Assembly: GCA_000242935.3 (NCBI GenBank)
Contig: CP007053.1
Coordinates: 5,069,001 to 5,133,000, forward strand
Source of the DNA: Opitutaceae bacterium TAV5
GTDB lineage: Bacteria; Verrucomicrobiota; Verrucomicrobiia; Opitutales; Opitutaceae
Reading direction: 5' to 3'
DNA length: 64,000 nucleotides
Positions within the stretch are counted from its first letter, which is position 1; each line of letters opens with the position of its first letter. Below are positions 55,083 through 62,876 of the stretch, in pieces. The position numbers were made by a program, and so were the translations under genes. Below the pieces are notes generated by a model. That model was not told the DNA's origin and ran no database searches. It saw only the letters and a program-made list of their open reading frames with translations.

Positions 55083-55747
55083 GTCCCGCCCTCCGCGAGA
55101 AGCTCGACAAACTGCTGGCGCTGGCCGATCGCGGCACGCCTGGCGAGGCCGCCGTTGCCTTGGAAAAAGCATGGCGCCTGTGCCGGGCGGAGGGCGAGGA
55201 TCTCGACGCGATCCGCGGGCAGGCCGCCGCCGGCTCGCTGATCGAGCGCAAGGTATGGGAGGGCGCGGCATGGCGCGACGAGCACCGGCAGGCCGCCGCC
55301 ATCGTCACCGAGTTTTACGGCGTCTCCGTGCGCCTGGATGCGCGCAGCGATCCGTTCTCCCGTCGGGAGCGCACCCTCTGGTCGTGCCACTTCATCGGCG
55401 CGCCGGCCGACGTGGATTTTGCCGAGTACGTGTTCGGCTTCGTTCACCCGCATTTCGCCTGGCTCTGGGAGTACTTCCGGGGCCGCTGCAAGGACCGCTC
55501 CGCCTACATCGACGGCCTCGGCGCCGGCCTCTGGTCGGCGCTCACCTACGAGCGCGCCCGCCACGCGCCGGCCCCGGAAGTGCCGGAGGCGTTGACGACG
55601 GCCGACGACGACGAGCCGGAGGATTGCCCCGCGCCCCGGATGCCCGCCGCCTTCTGGGCCGGGATGCGCGCCGGCCAGCGCGTGCGTATCCATACGCCCA
55701 TCACAACCGGAGCCGCGCCTGCACCGCTCCCCGACGCCGCCCCCTGA
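55079..55747 (+). CDS. DUF2786-like phage protein
   Basis: 222 residues. The opening LREKLDKLLALADRGTPGEA with AVALEKAWRLCRAEGED matches the DUF2786 N-terminal motif (KLLALA..g...EA..A...A..L). The following region WEGAAWRDEHRQAAAIVTEF, FIGAPADVDFAEYVFGFVHP and a Pro-rich tail fit phage members. Function is unknown; the family is common in phage early regions. Confidence 0.65.
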   Translation: MSPALREKLDKLLALADRGTPGEAAVALEKAWRLCRAEGEDLDAIRGQAAAGSLIERKVWEGAAWRDEHRQAAAIVTEFYGVSVRLDARSDPFSRRERTLWSCHFIGAPADVDFAEYVFGFVHPHFAWLWEYFRGRCKDRSAYIDGLGAGLWSALTYERARHAPAPEVPEALTTADDDEPEDCPAPRMPAAFWAGMRAGQRVRIHTPITTGAAPAPLPDAAP

Positions 55748-55755
55748 CTTTCGCC

Positions 55756-57633
55756 ATGACACCCACCGCCGCGCAGATCGAAACCCTCCTTTCCGACGGC
55801 CTCTCCCGCCGCGAGGCCGCCCTCCGCCTCGGCTGCTCCGCGGCCACGGTGGACCGCGTGCTCGCCGGCCCGGCGCCGGACGCCGGCCTGTCGCGGATCG
55901 GGCGCCCGCCGGTGGCGGACCAGCTTTCGCCTGACGTGATCGCGCAGGTGCGGGCGGAGGCGCTGGCGATGTCCACCGCCGGGCGCTCCCCCTCGCCCGC
56001 GCTCCCCTTCGCGCTCATGGCCCTGCACGAGCCGGAGCGCCTGCCGGCCGGGCTGCGCGAGCGCGCCCTGCGCCGGAAGCCCCTGCCGCGCAGCATCCTC
56101 ACCCGCGTCTGCCAGGGGCTGACCGGGGACGCCCGCGCCGAGATGCGCGGCGACAAGTTTGCGAAGCTCAACACCGTCGCCTCGCCGAGGGACAACACCT
56201 ACATCGATGCCGACGGCGCCCGCCAGGACATCCGCGGCGGCGACTTCTACGTGGCCGACGACATGACGAGCAACATCCCCTTCTGGCGGGAGGGCGATGA
56301 CCCGTCCGATCCCTGCACCGCCCGCTGGGGCGTCGCCCCCTCGCGTGCCCAGGTGCTGGCCGTGGCGGACCACGGCACCCTGCGTTTCATCGGGCATACG
56401 ATCTGGGCCAACCCCGCGCAGAGCTACAACACCTACAGCGTGCTCTGGCTCTACCGGCAGGTATTCCGCGATGCCGGCAAACCCCGCCTGGGCATGAAGC
56501 ACGAGCACGGCATCTGGGCGGGCGACGGCGTGGTGAAGCCGCTGCGGTCGCTCGGCCTGCATGTGGAGTTTGCCCAGAGCGCCAAGGGCAAGCGCATCGA
56601 GATGATGTTCGACAAGCTGCAAACGCTCATGTCGCGGCATTTCCGATACAGGGGCATCGACCTGGGCCGCCTGCGCGGAGAGTTTCAGGAGAGCAACAAA
56701 CGCTGGCTCGACATCCGCGCCGGCAAGGTGGACCCGCGTGCGGCGGGCCTGCCCCATATCAGCGAGGTGAGCGCCGCCATCGCGGACGCCTTTGCCGACT
56801 ACAACGCCCTGCCGTCCAACGGCGAGATCCTCCGCGGCCTCTCGCCCGACGAAGCCTGGGAGCGCGACATGGGCCGCGCCGCCCCGCTGGCCCGCCTCTC
56901 CGACCGCGAGGAGTGGCTGCTCATGCCGCAATGCAGTGAAGTTTCCCTGCGCGACGGGCTGGCGAAATGCCGCTTCAAGACCTTTGGCGAGGCCGTCTGG
57001 TGGTATGGCAACGCGGAGCTTTTCTCCCATCTCGGCCCCGGCTACCGCGTGCGCCTGCGCTTCGATGTGGCGGACCCCGATCGCGCCGCCGTGTATTCGC
57101 TGGAGACGGCAGCGCGGAAGGTGAAGACCCGCGGCTGGCTGCTCGACCACGTCCCCGCCTGCGCCGACCTCGGCTGGACGCCGGGGCAACTCGGCGCGGT
57201 CATCCCTCCGGGCGAGTTTCTCGGCCATGCGGAGTTGTTCCAGCGCGCCCCGTCCTTCGTCATGTCGGCGTGGGCGGAGCACCGCAAGGGCCACGACTAC
57301 CGCAAACTTTACCGGCGCTGCACCCGCGCCCTCTTCCGCGGAGCGGCGGGCGGCAAGGTGGACGAACGCCACGACGGCGCCGGCAACTCCACCCGCATCG
57401 AGGGCGCCCACGCCGCGCCGTCGAAGCGCGGCACCGCCCCCGCCGAGGCCGCCGCGATCATCGCCGCCGCCGAGCGCGTCACGCCGGCCCCGCCGGCCGG
57501 CGCCCCCGTGCGGGTGACGCAGGTGGCCCGCGACACCCCCGCGGCCCCCTCGCCAGCCGGCCGCGTTGACGACGCCGAGGCGCTCACCCGCCGCCTCTAC
57601 GGCGCCCCCGAAGACATTTTCGCATCACCCTGA
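55756..57633 (+). CDS. MuA-like DDE transposase
   Basis: 625 residues. It starts with an HTH (IETLLSDGLSRREAALRLGC, SAATVDRVL). The catalytic core shows FYVADDMTSNIPFW (candidate first Asp near 168), KHEHGIWAGDGV (second acidic site, E250 or D257) and SAKGKRIEMMFDKLQTL (Glu 282). Then comes DAFADYNALPSNGEILRGLS, as in other Mu-type transposases. Beta-barrel and C-terminal basic/Ala-rich regions follow. The adjacent MuB-like gene confirms the type. The second catalytic position is not a standard DNG and deserves a look. Confidence 0.85.
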   Translation: MTPTAAQIETLLSDGLSRREAALRLGCSAATVDRVLAGPAPDAGLSRIGRPPVADQLSPDVIAQVRAEALAMSTAGRSPSPALPFALMALHEPERLPAGLRERALRRKPLPRSILTRVCQGLTGDARAEMRGDKFAKLNTVASPRDNTYIDADGARQDIRGGDFYVADDMTSNIPFWREGDDPSDPCTARWGVAPSRAQVLAVADHGTLRFIGHTIWANPAQSYNTYSVLWLYRQVFRDAGKPRLGMKHEHGIWAGDGVVKPLRSLGLHVEFAQSAKGKRIEMMFDKLQTLMSRHFRYRGIDLGRLRGEFQESNKRWLDIRAGKVDPRAAGLPHISEVSAAIADAFADYNALPSNGEILRGLSPDEAWERDMGRAAPLARLSDREEWLLMPQCSEVSLRDGLAKCRFKTFGEAVWWYGNAELFSHLGPGYRVRLRFDVADPDRAAVYSLETAARKVKTRGWLLDHVPACADLGWTPGQLGAVIPPGEFLGHAELFQRAPSFVMSAWAEHRKGHDYRKLYRRCTRALFRGAAGGKVDERHDGAGNSTRIEGAHAAPSKRGTAPAEAAAIIAAAERVTPAPPAGAPVRVTQVARDTPAAPSPAGRVDDAEALTRRLYGAPEDIFASP

Positions 57634-57688
57634 TGCAGACCGCCGCCCGACGGAAACCGGGCATATCCAGAAATAAAATACACACCCG

Positions 57689-58705
57689 ATGAATACCACC
57701 GACACCGCCGCCGGCATCCCTGCCGAACTCGAAGCCCTGATCGCCCGCGTCATGCGGCACCAGGCTCGCCTGAAGCTGAACAACGCCCGCTTCGTCGCCC
57801 GCTACGCGAAGCGCCTCAAATGGTCCGCCGATGTCTGGGTGCGCACGCTCCGCTCCGACACCCGCGAGCCGGGCCGCCTCTCGGCCCGCAACTGGGGCAA
57901 GTGGACCGTCGCCCTGCGCGATCTCGTCGCCGAGATCGACGGCGCGGCCGGCGGCGAGAAGGTCTATCCGCTCCCCATCCTGGCCGAGTCGATCCGCCTG
58001 TATGACTGCCTGCAAGGCTCCGGCGGCGACATCCGCATCGGCTGGCTCGTCGCCCCCACCGGCACCGGCAAGAGCGTCTCCCTGCGCCACCTGGTCAAGA
58101 CCAACGACAACACCGCCTACCTCTTCATCCCCGAACTCTGGCGCAACAACAAGCCGGCCATCCTGCGCGGCCTCGCCCGCGCCATCGGCATCGAGCCCGA
58201 TGACGATCTCGACGAGACCATCGAGCGCATCGTCGCCCGCCTCAACCTCACCCCCATGACGATCCTCCTCGATGAAGTCCACGAGGGCGGCCTCAAGCTC
58301 GTCAAGCTGATCAAGACGCTCATCGAGTGGACGCCCACGCGCTTCATCCTCACCACCTGGCCGCTCGGCTACTCGAAGCTGGCCGATAGCCTCATGAACC
58401 TCACCGAGGTCAACCAGCTTTCCGGCCGCTCCCTGCTCCCCATCGCCCAGCAGTGGAAACGGGGCAACCGGCCCGAGGACATCGCCGCCTGGCTCTCCGG
58501 CGCCTGCCCGGAGTTTGACGCCGAGACACGCGACACCCTCGCCCGCGACCTGTGCCCCCGCCTCAGCCGCTGGGGACTCCGCCACCTGACCCAGGCCGTC
58601 GATGCCGCCCGCGCCGACGCCGGCGACGAGGACAGCCTCACTCCCGACGCCCTCCTCAAGTCGTTCAGCCACCTCTCCGCCGACGTGCTCGGCGTGAAGG
58701 CGTAA
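57689..58705 (+). CDS. MuB-like AAA+ ATPase, target-site selector
   Basis: 338 residues. An N-terminal helical region with HTH character (ARFVARYAKRLKWSADVWVR) is followed by Walker A VAPTGTGKSVSL (about 121-132), Walker B MTILLDEVHEGG (190-201) and a sensor-like RFILTTWPLGYS. MuB binds DNA with ATP and delivers target DNA to MuA. It begins 55 bp after the transposase gene. Confidence 0.85.
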   Translation: MNTTDTAAGIPAELEALIARVMRHQARLKLNNARFVARYAKRLKWSADVWVRTLRSDTREPGRLSARNWGKWTVALRDLVAEIDGAAGGEKVYPLPILAESIRLYDCLQGSGGDIRIGWLVAPTGTGKSVSLRHLVKTNDNTAYLFIPELWRNNKPAILRGLARAIGIEPDDDLDETIERIVARLNLTPMTILLDEVHEGGLKLVKLIKTLIEWTPTRFILTTWPLGYSKLADSLMNLTEVNQLSGRSLLPIAQQWKRGNRPEDIAAWLSGACPEFDAETRDTLARDLCPRLSRWGLRHLTQAVDAARADAGDEDSLTPDALLKSFSHLSADVLGVKA

Positions 58706-58745
58706 CACTCCAGCCACTACACCCGCCACACCACCGCACACACAC

Positions 58746-59033
58746 ATGAGCAAAAACAACCTCAAGCTCGCCCAGATTATCCGCCAGGAGGCCGAGCGCC
58801 TCCAGTCAGTATATGAGATCGCCACCGGAGACCCGGACGGCAAGGCAATCGCCGACGGGCTCGGTCACGACACCCCGGAACTGCTGCGCGTGCTGGCGCG
58901 CCTCGTCGAGGGCCAGACCGTTTACCGCGCCTTCGGCGCCCCCGGCAACTGGGGCTACGGCACGCCCATCGGCGACGCCCTCTTCGCCGCCATCCGCGAC
59001 GGCTCCATCTCCACCGCTCCCGCCAAAAAATAA
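58746..59033 (+). CDS. Hypothetical phage protein
   Basis: 95 residues, MSKNNLKLAQIIRQEAERLQ, helical, with GLGHDTPELLRVLARLVEGQ and a Gly-rich GAPGNWGYGTPIGDALFAAI segment. No family recognised. It sits in the early operon between MuB and small genes. Confidence 0.6.
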   Translation: MSKNNLKLAQIIRQEAERLQSVYEIATGDPDGKAIADGLGHDTPELLRVLARLVEGQTVYRAFGAPGNWGYGTPIGDALFAAIRDGSISTAPAKK

Positions 59034-59040
59034 CCACCCG

Positions 59041-59394
59041 ATGAAAAAGCCCACCACCACCGAAGATCTCGAATACAAGATGCGGGCGCAGCTCGTGCAA
59101 CTCTACGAAGCCGCCTGCGCAATCGACTTCCCCCGCACCTCCGACACGGACTTCCGCTCCGCCCTCCAGGCGCGCATCCGCCAGGGTTGCGCCGAACTCG
59201 CCAGCGAGCACGTCGCCAACGAGGGCCGGCTCATCACCATCGCGCAGGATGTGCGCCTCTACAAGGCCAGCGCCGGCGTCCGCAACCCCGACGCCAAGGC
59301 ACTCGACTTCCGCGTCGAAATCCAAAAAACCCTCGGCATCTTCTTCCGCCTCCGCGAGGCCGTGGGCGCCGACACGAAGAAAGGAGGACGCTGA
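59041..59394 (+). CDS. Hypothetical phage protein
   Basis: 117 residues, MKKPTTTEDLEYKMRAQLVQ, mostly helical, with SDTDFRSALQARIRQGCAEL and ALDFRVEIQKTLGIFFRLRE. The ATG at 59041 is preferred over a longer frame because of gene packing (7 bp after the previous stop). No family recognised. Confidence 0.6.
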   Translation: MKKPTTTEDLEYKMRAQLVQLYEAACAIDFPRTSDTDFRSALQARIRQGCAELASEHVANEGRLITIAQDVRLYKASAGVRNPDAKALDFRVEIQKTLGIFFRLREAVGADTKKGGR

Positions 59395-59395
59395 C

Positions 59396-59665
59396 ATGGC
59401 TCCCTCCGACAACGACCCCGCCACGCCCGGCCGGCACATCCACGTCGTCATGAGCAGCGTGTCACTGGCGCACCTGCTGCATGGTGTGTCCCCCGCGAAC
59501 GAGGTGGAGACAGCCATCGCCTCGCTGGCCGTCACCCTCTCACGCCGCCTGCGCGAATCGGGCAGCGACAAGGGCCACTTCGAAATCGCGCTCGGTCCCG
59601 TGTGCCTCTCGCTTACCCTCTCGGCGCGCCCCAACCCCGACTTCACGGAAGGAGACTCCTGGTGA
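59396..59665 (+). CDS. Hypothetical phage protein
   Basis: 89 residues, MAPSDNDPATPGRHIHVVMS. A strong Shine-Dalgarno AAAGGAGG lies at 59380-59387, 8 bp before the ATG. A region ANEVETAIASLAVTLSRRLR is helical and the C-terminus is beta-like. Its stop overlaps a GTG start of the next gene. Confidence 0.6.
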   Translation: MAPSDNDPATPGRHIHVVMSSVSLAHLLHGVSPANEVETAIASLAVTLSRRLRESGSDKGHFEIALGPVCLSLTLSARPNPDFTEGDSW

Positions 59666-60006
59666 AAAAGACCCGTCCCCGCGTGCGCTGGATGGTCACG
59701 ATCAACGGCCTGCCCGCCCGCGAAACCACGCTACACATCCCGTCGATCGGGCGGTGGCCCCATGTCTTTGTCCTGTGCGAACTCCCGCCCGTGGATGCGA
59801 CCACATGGGCGGGCAAGCATGGCAAGCGCGACGCCCGCCGCGCCGCCGAGCGCACCCGGCGCTTTAACCGCTACGTGCGCGGCAAGACCGCGCTGGCCGG
59901 CGACTGGTTCTTGCGCGGCGCCTCCCCGCGGCTGGCGATCTTCGTCAGTCCCGTGACCGTGGACATCGCCCCCGTCTCAACCCTCACCCCCGCCGAAACG
60001 ACATGA
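59662..60006 (+). CDS. Hypothetical phage protein (GTG start)
   Basis: 114 residues. The GTG at 59662 overlaps the previous stop (GTGA). The product is basic and begins VKKTRPRVRWMVTINGLPAR, with ERTRRFNRYVRGKTALAGDW. It ends in the ATGA overlap with the next gene. No family recognised. Confidence 0.55.
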   Translation: MKKTRPRVRWMVTINGLPARETTLHIPSIGRWPHVFVLCELPPVDATTWAGKHGKRDARRAAERTRRFNRYVRGKTALAGDWFLRGASPRLAIFVSPVTVDIAPVSTLTPAETT

Positions 60007-60470
60007 GCGCCGCCACCGAAATCCCCGAGCCGCTGCGCGCCGCCCTCGCGGCCATCGTGCAGGATGCCGTCGGCAAGCTGGTCGGCGACATCGTCAGCGG
60101 CCTGGTGCGGGTCGGCGGCCCGTCGGGGGCGGCCGGCGACGCCCTCGTCCCCGCCGCCCTGGGCGCCATTGCCAGCGTCGTGATGGCGCATTACGGCATC
60201 ACCCCGGAGCAGATGCGCAGCCGTTGCCGCACGGCCACCCTCGCCGAGGCGCGGCACGTCTACTATCACCTCGCCGTCACCCTGACCCGGTACAACCACG
60301 ACCTCATCGCCCGCGCCATCGCGCACGGCCGCTGCTCCTGCACCCACTCCGTCGACCGGATCGCCGGCCTGATCGAGGTGGAGAAGCGGCTCGCCGCCAC
60401 CGTGGAAATGCTCCGCGTGCGCGCCACCCTCGCCCTCGCCGGCCTGCCCTCCGGCCACCCCGCCCGCTGA
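60003..60470 (+). CDS. Phage protein with DnaA domain IV-like helix-turn-helix
   Basis: 155 residues. The C-terminal half, SRCRTATLAEARHVYYHLAV then TLTRYNHDLIARAIAHGRCS then CTHSVDRIAGLI (residues about 73-125), follows the DnaA C-terminal pattern: basic residue, AR..a.yL, T..s...Ia...g..hsTv..a...i. The N-terminal half is helical (LAAIVQDAVGKLVGDIVSGL). It may bind DnaA-box-like DNA in phage replication or regulation. The similarity was judged by eye. Confidence 0.5.
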   Translation: MSAATEIPEPLRAALAAIVQDAVGKLVGDIVSGLVRVGGPSGAAGDALVPAALGAIASVVMAHYGITPEQMRSRCRTATLAEARHVYYHLAVTLTRYNHDLIARAIAHGRCSCTHSVDRIAGLIEVEKRLAATVEMLRVRATLALAGLPSGHPAR

Positions 60471-60472
60471 CC

Positions 60473-60772
60473 ATGCGCCGCTCTCGCAAAGACGATCCCG
60501 CCCAGTTGACCCTCTTCGCGTTCTCGCGGGTGGAGCGCACCGGCGTCGATGCGCAGGGCAACGCCACCTTCCGCGTCGTCCCGGAGGGTGTGCCGACGGA
60601 GTGGATTCGCCCTGCGCGCCTCGCCCGCGCCCTTGGTTTCAACGTGCGCACCATTTACGGCTGGATCGACTCCGGCATCATCCCGGCCGACAGGTGGGAA
60701 CGCCGCGGCCCCAAGAGCATTTTCATTCTCGCCAGCGAGGCCGCCCGCCTCCGCGACACCAGCGAGAAGTAA
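60473..60772 (+). CDS. Helix-turn-helix protein, paralogue of 52710-53012
   Basis: 99 residues. LTLFAFSRVERTGVDAQGNA opens like LHLFPRARVEHIGEDAKGN of the leftward protein. The HTH is PARLARALGFNVRTIYGWID (about 48-67), then WERRGPKSIFILASEAARLR. The two proteins align along their whole length. One is expressed leftward with the putative lysogenic genes, the other in the rightward operon. Confidence 0.7.
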   Translation: MRRSRKDDPAQLTLFAFSRVERTGVDAQGNATFRVVPEGVPTEWIRPARLARALGFNVRTIYGWIDSGIIPADRWERRGPKSIFILASEAARLRDTSEK

Positions 60773-60790
60773 CCAGATACCCGATACACC

Positions 60791-61339
60791 ATGATCCGCA
60801 TATTCCAACAGCACGAAATCCATGCCGCCCTCGAACACGCCACCTCCGGCGGGCAGGCGCTGCACCTCATGTCCGGCCGCTGGGCATACCTCCGGCCGGA
60901 CACCCCCGGCTGCTTCAAAGGCCGCCGCGAGATCGCCCACCTGTTCGATCAGGATAAAGCGCGCCTCGTCGCCACCGCTCGCCGGCTCGGCGTGCGCGTC
61001 ATCCTCATCGAGCGCCCCGGCACGCAGCGCCAGCACATCGACCTGTGCGGCCGGCCGCTGGAGCGGGCGAAACAGGAGGCGAAATGTCCCCTCCGGCTCT
61101 GCCAGCGGGCGACACTGAAAATCGGCCTGCCGTGCATGATGGACATCCATATCCTCGCCGGCCTCACGCCGGCCTGCGAAGTGTGCGGCGCCGGCATCGG
61201 CATCGCCCGGATGCGCGAGGCATCGGGTTTCCGGCCCGTCGAGGGCGGGTTTTACATTTCCGACAACCTGGCCGCCGACCAGATCAGGCGGCTGCAAGAC
61301 GAGATCGCCCGGCGCAACACCACGGTGAGCCACGGCTGA
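60791..61339 (+). CDS. Cysteine-containing hypothetical phage protein
   Basis: 182 residues. The N-terminal part MIRIFQQHEIHAALEHATSG and RLVATARRLGVRVILIERPG is alpha/beta. The C-terminal half has C-rich sequence KCPLRLCQRATLKIGLPC and ACEVCGAG that could bind zinc. No family recognised. Confidence 0.55.
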   Translation: MIRIFQQHEIHAALEHATSGGQALHLMSGRWAYLRPDTPGCFKGRREIAHLFDQDKARLVATARRLGVRVILIERPGTQRQHIDLCGRPLERAKQEAKCPLRLCQRATLKIGLPCMMDIHILAGLTPACEVCGAGIGIARMREASGFRPVEGGFYISDNLAADQIRRLQDEIARRNTTVSHG

Positions 61340-61387
61340 AAGCCGTTGGTCTCTAGCACTTGGTTGGGCCTCTTAATCTCTCGAAAA

Positions 61388-61714
61388 ATGAACTACCTCG
61401 AACTCTCCAACAAAATCGCAGGAATCGAACCGGGCCAATGGTTCACCGTGGATCGCCACGAGCTGGAGCGTATCGCTCCAGCAATGTCGCTGCTCGGGTC
61501 GCTCGGCCCAACTTGGTCGCCAGCCGAGCGCATCATGGAAAACATCGTGGGCAGCGCCTACAACTTTCGATTCTGGGAGGACCCCGCGACGGCTCGAATC
61601 ACTTTCGAACATCTCAAACATCCGCTGCGCGACGGACTGCGGAGCTACGTCTCGCCCGACCGTGCCGGCCTCTTCACTCGCACGCCGGACGGATTCTATC
61701 GGCCCAACACCTGA
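61388..61714 (+). CDS. Hypothetical small protein, moron-like island
   Basis: 108 residues, MNYLELSNKIAGIEPGQWFT then VDRHELERIAPAMSLLGSLG. Base composition is less GC-rich than in flanking phage genes. It lies in a looser region (61340-62128) with gaps of 49-49 bp and more between genes, unlike the overlapping operon. No family recognised. Start chosen at MNYLELS; a longer frame exists. Confidence 0.5.
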   Translation: MNYLELSNKIAGIEPGQWFTVDRHELERIAPAMSLLGSLGPTWSPAERIMENIVGSAYNFRFWEDPATARITFEHLKHPLRDGLRSYVSPDRAGLFTRTPDGFYRPNT

Positions 61715-61763
61715 TTATGGGAATGGCTGTTTGTATATTGGTAAAACATGCTAACGAAAAATC

Positions 61764-61988
61764 ATGAGCTACATCATCATCGCTGAAGTGGACACCCGCG
61801 GAGAAATGAACGTCGGCGGCGACAAGGCCAAAGTGCGGGCGCGGATGCTGGATGAACAGGATGGGATCATCACCTTTGACGTGCAGGGTGACTACGATCC
61901 CTCGGTGAAACGTGAGCGAGTGCTCGCCCTCTGCCAGACCTTGGTCGATGCCGGGTTTGTCGAGTTCAGCATTCGCCACAGCTACTGA
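61764..61988 (+). CDS. Hypothetical small protein, moron-like island
   Basis: 74 residues, MSYIIIAEVDTRGEMNVGGD, with ITFDVQGDYDPSVKRERVLA and VDAGFVEFSIRHSY, a likely alpha/beta mini-domain. It is followed by a strong rho-independent terminator at 62034-62063, as in phage morons expressed during lysogeny. Confidence 0.55.
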   Translation: MSYIIIAEVDTRGEMNVGGDKAKVRARMLDEQDGIITFDVQGDYDPSVKRERVLALCQTLVDAGFVEFSIRHSY

Positions 61989-62033
61989 TTCCGCGTCACT
62001 GAAAAATAATTACGCGAAAGTTGCGAGAGATGC

Positions 62034-62063
62034 GAGACACGCGAATGCGTGTCTCTTTTTTTT
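62034..62063 (+). terminator. Rho-independent terminator in the prophage
   Basis: GAGACACGC-GAAT-GCGTGTCTC followed by eight T residues. The 9-bp stem plus U-tract is the strongest terminator in the phage region and closes the 61388-61988 island. Confidence 0.92.
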
Positions 62064-62128
62064 GGCTAATCTCGGCTCATGAACGAGACCGGCACCGAAG
62101 CCAAGAACAACAACGGGAGGCGCGCCCC

Positions 62129-62833
62129 ATGAGCACGCGGCGCGTGACGGACACGATTGCGCTCCACGAGGTCAGCGGCCTCACGATCTGCCGCGGCGGC
62201 GATCGCGTGGCCGTGTCGGCCGCGACGCCCGCCGGCCTCGTGCGCCTGATTGTCCCGCTCTCCGTCTGGACGGCCACCGCCCGCACTGACTGCGACAGCA
62301 ACGGCAACCCCTGGCCTGCCCCCGCCGATCCCGCGATGGCCGAGGCGCGGCTCGCCGCCCTCGTGGCCGACGCCGGACCCGCCCCGGCGCCGAAGCCCCG
62401 GATTGCCTGGCCGCGCCGCAACCGCGAGGCCGATCTGGTCAAGGTCCGTGCCATCGCGGCAGAGATCGAGAATGGCTCCACCGCGCCGGTCTCCGTGCTT
62501 TGCGGCCGTCACGGTATCACGCCCGTCATCTATTACCGGCTCTTTCACCAGGTCTCCGGCGGCGCGCCCAGCCTCCGTGAGCGGGCGAGCGCCGCCATCG
62601 AGCAGTCTTACCAGGCGATCGTCGCCGAGATCGCCGCCGGCTCGCAGGAGAGCCCCGACGTGCTGTGCGTCCGGCACGGCATATCCCGCGATTGCTTCTA
62701 CCGCCGCGCCCAGCGCGACGGCATCGACACGCGCACCCTGCGCAGCAAACCGGCAGCCATCCCCGGCGGCTTCGCCACCGGAGGTCTCATCCCCACCCCC
62801 ACCATTCACCCCGCGCTTCTCCCCAAGCCCTGA
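62129..62833 (+). CDS. Phage regulatory-like protein with tandem HTH-type repeats
   Basis: 234 residues, preceded by GGGAGG at 62115-62120. The N-terminus is beta-like. Two similar segments follow: IAAEIENGSTAPVSVLCGRHGI then TPVIYYRLF, and IVAEIAAGSQESPDVLCVRH then GISRDCFYRRA. Each looks like an internal duplication of an HTH unit. A phage late regulator role is possible; not proven. Confidence 0.5.
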   Translation: MSTRRVTDTIALHEVSGLTICRGGDRVAVSAATPAGLVRLIVPLSVWTATARTDCDSNGNPWPAPADPAMAEARLAALVADAGPAPAPKPRIAWPRRNREADLVKVRAIAAEIENGSTAPVSVLCGRHGITPVIYYRLFHQVSGGAPSLRERASAAIEQSYQAIVAEIAAGSQESPDVLCVRHGISRDCFYRRAQRDGIDTRTLRSKPAAIPGGFATGGLIPTPTIHPALLPKP

Positions 62834-62876
62834 TCATCGTCCGTATCCACGTTGTCTGTATCCACACCGCCCGCAC

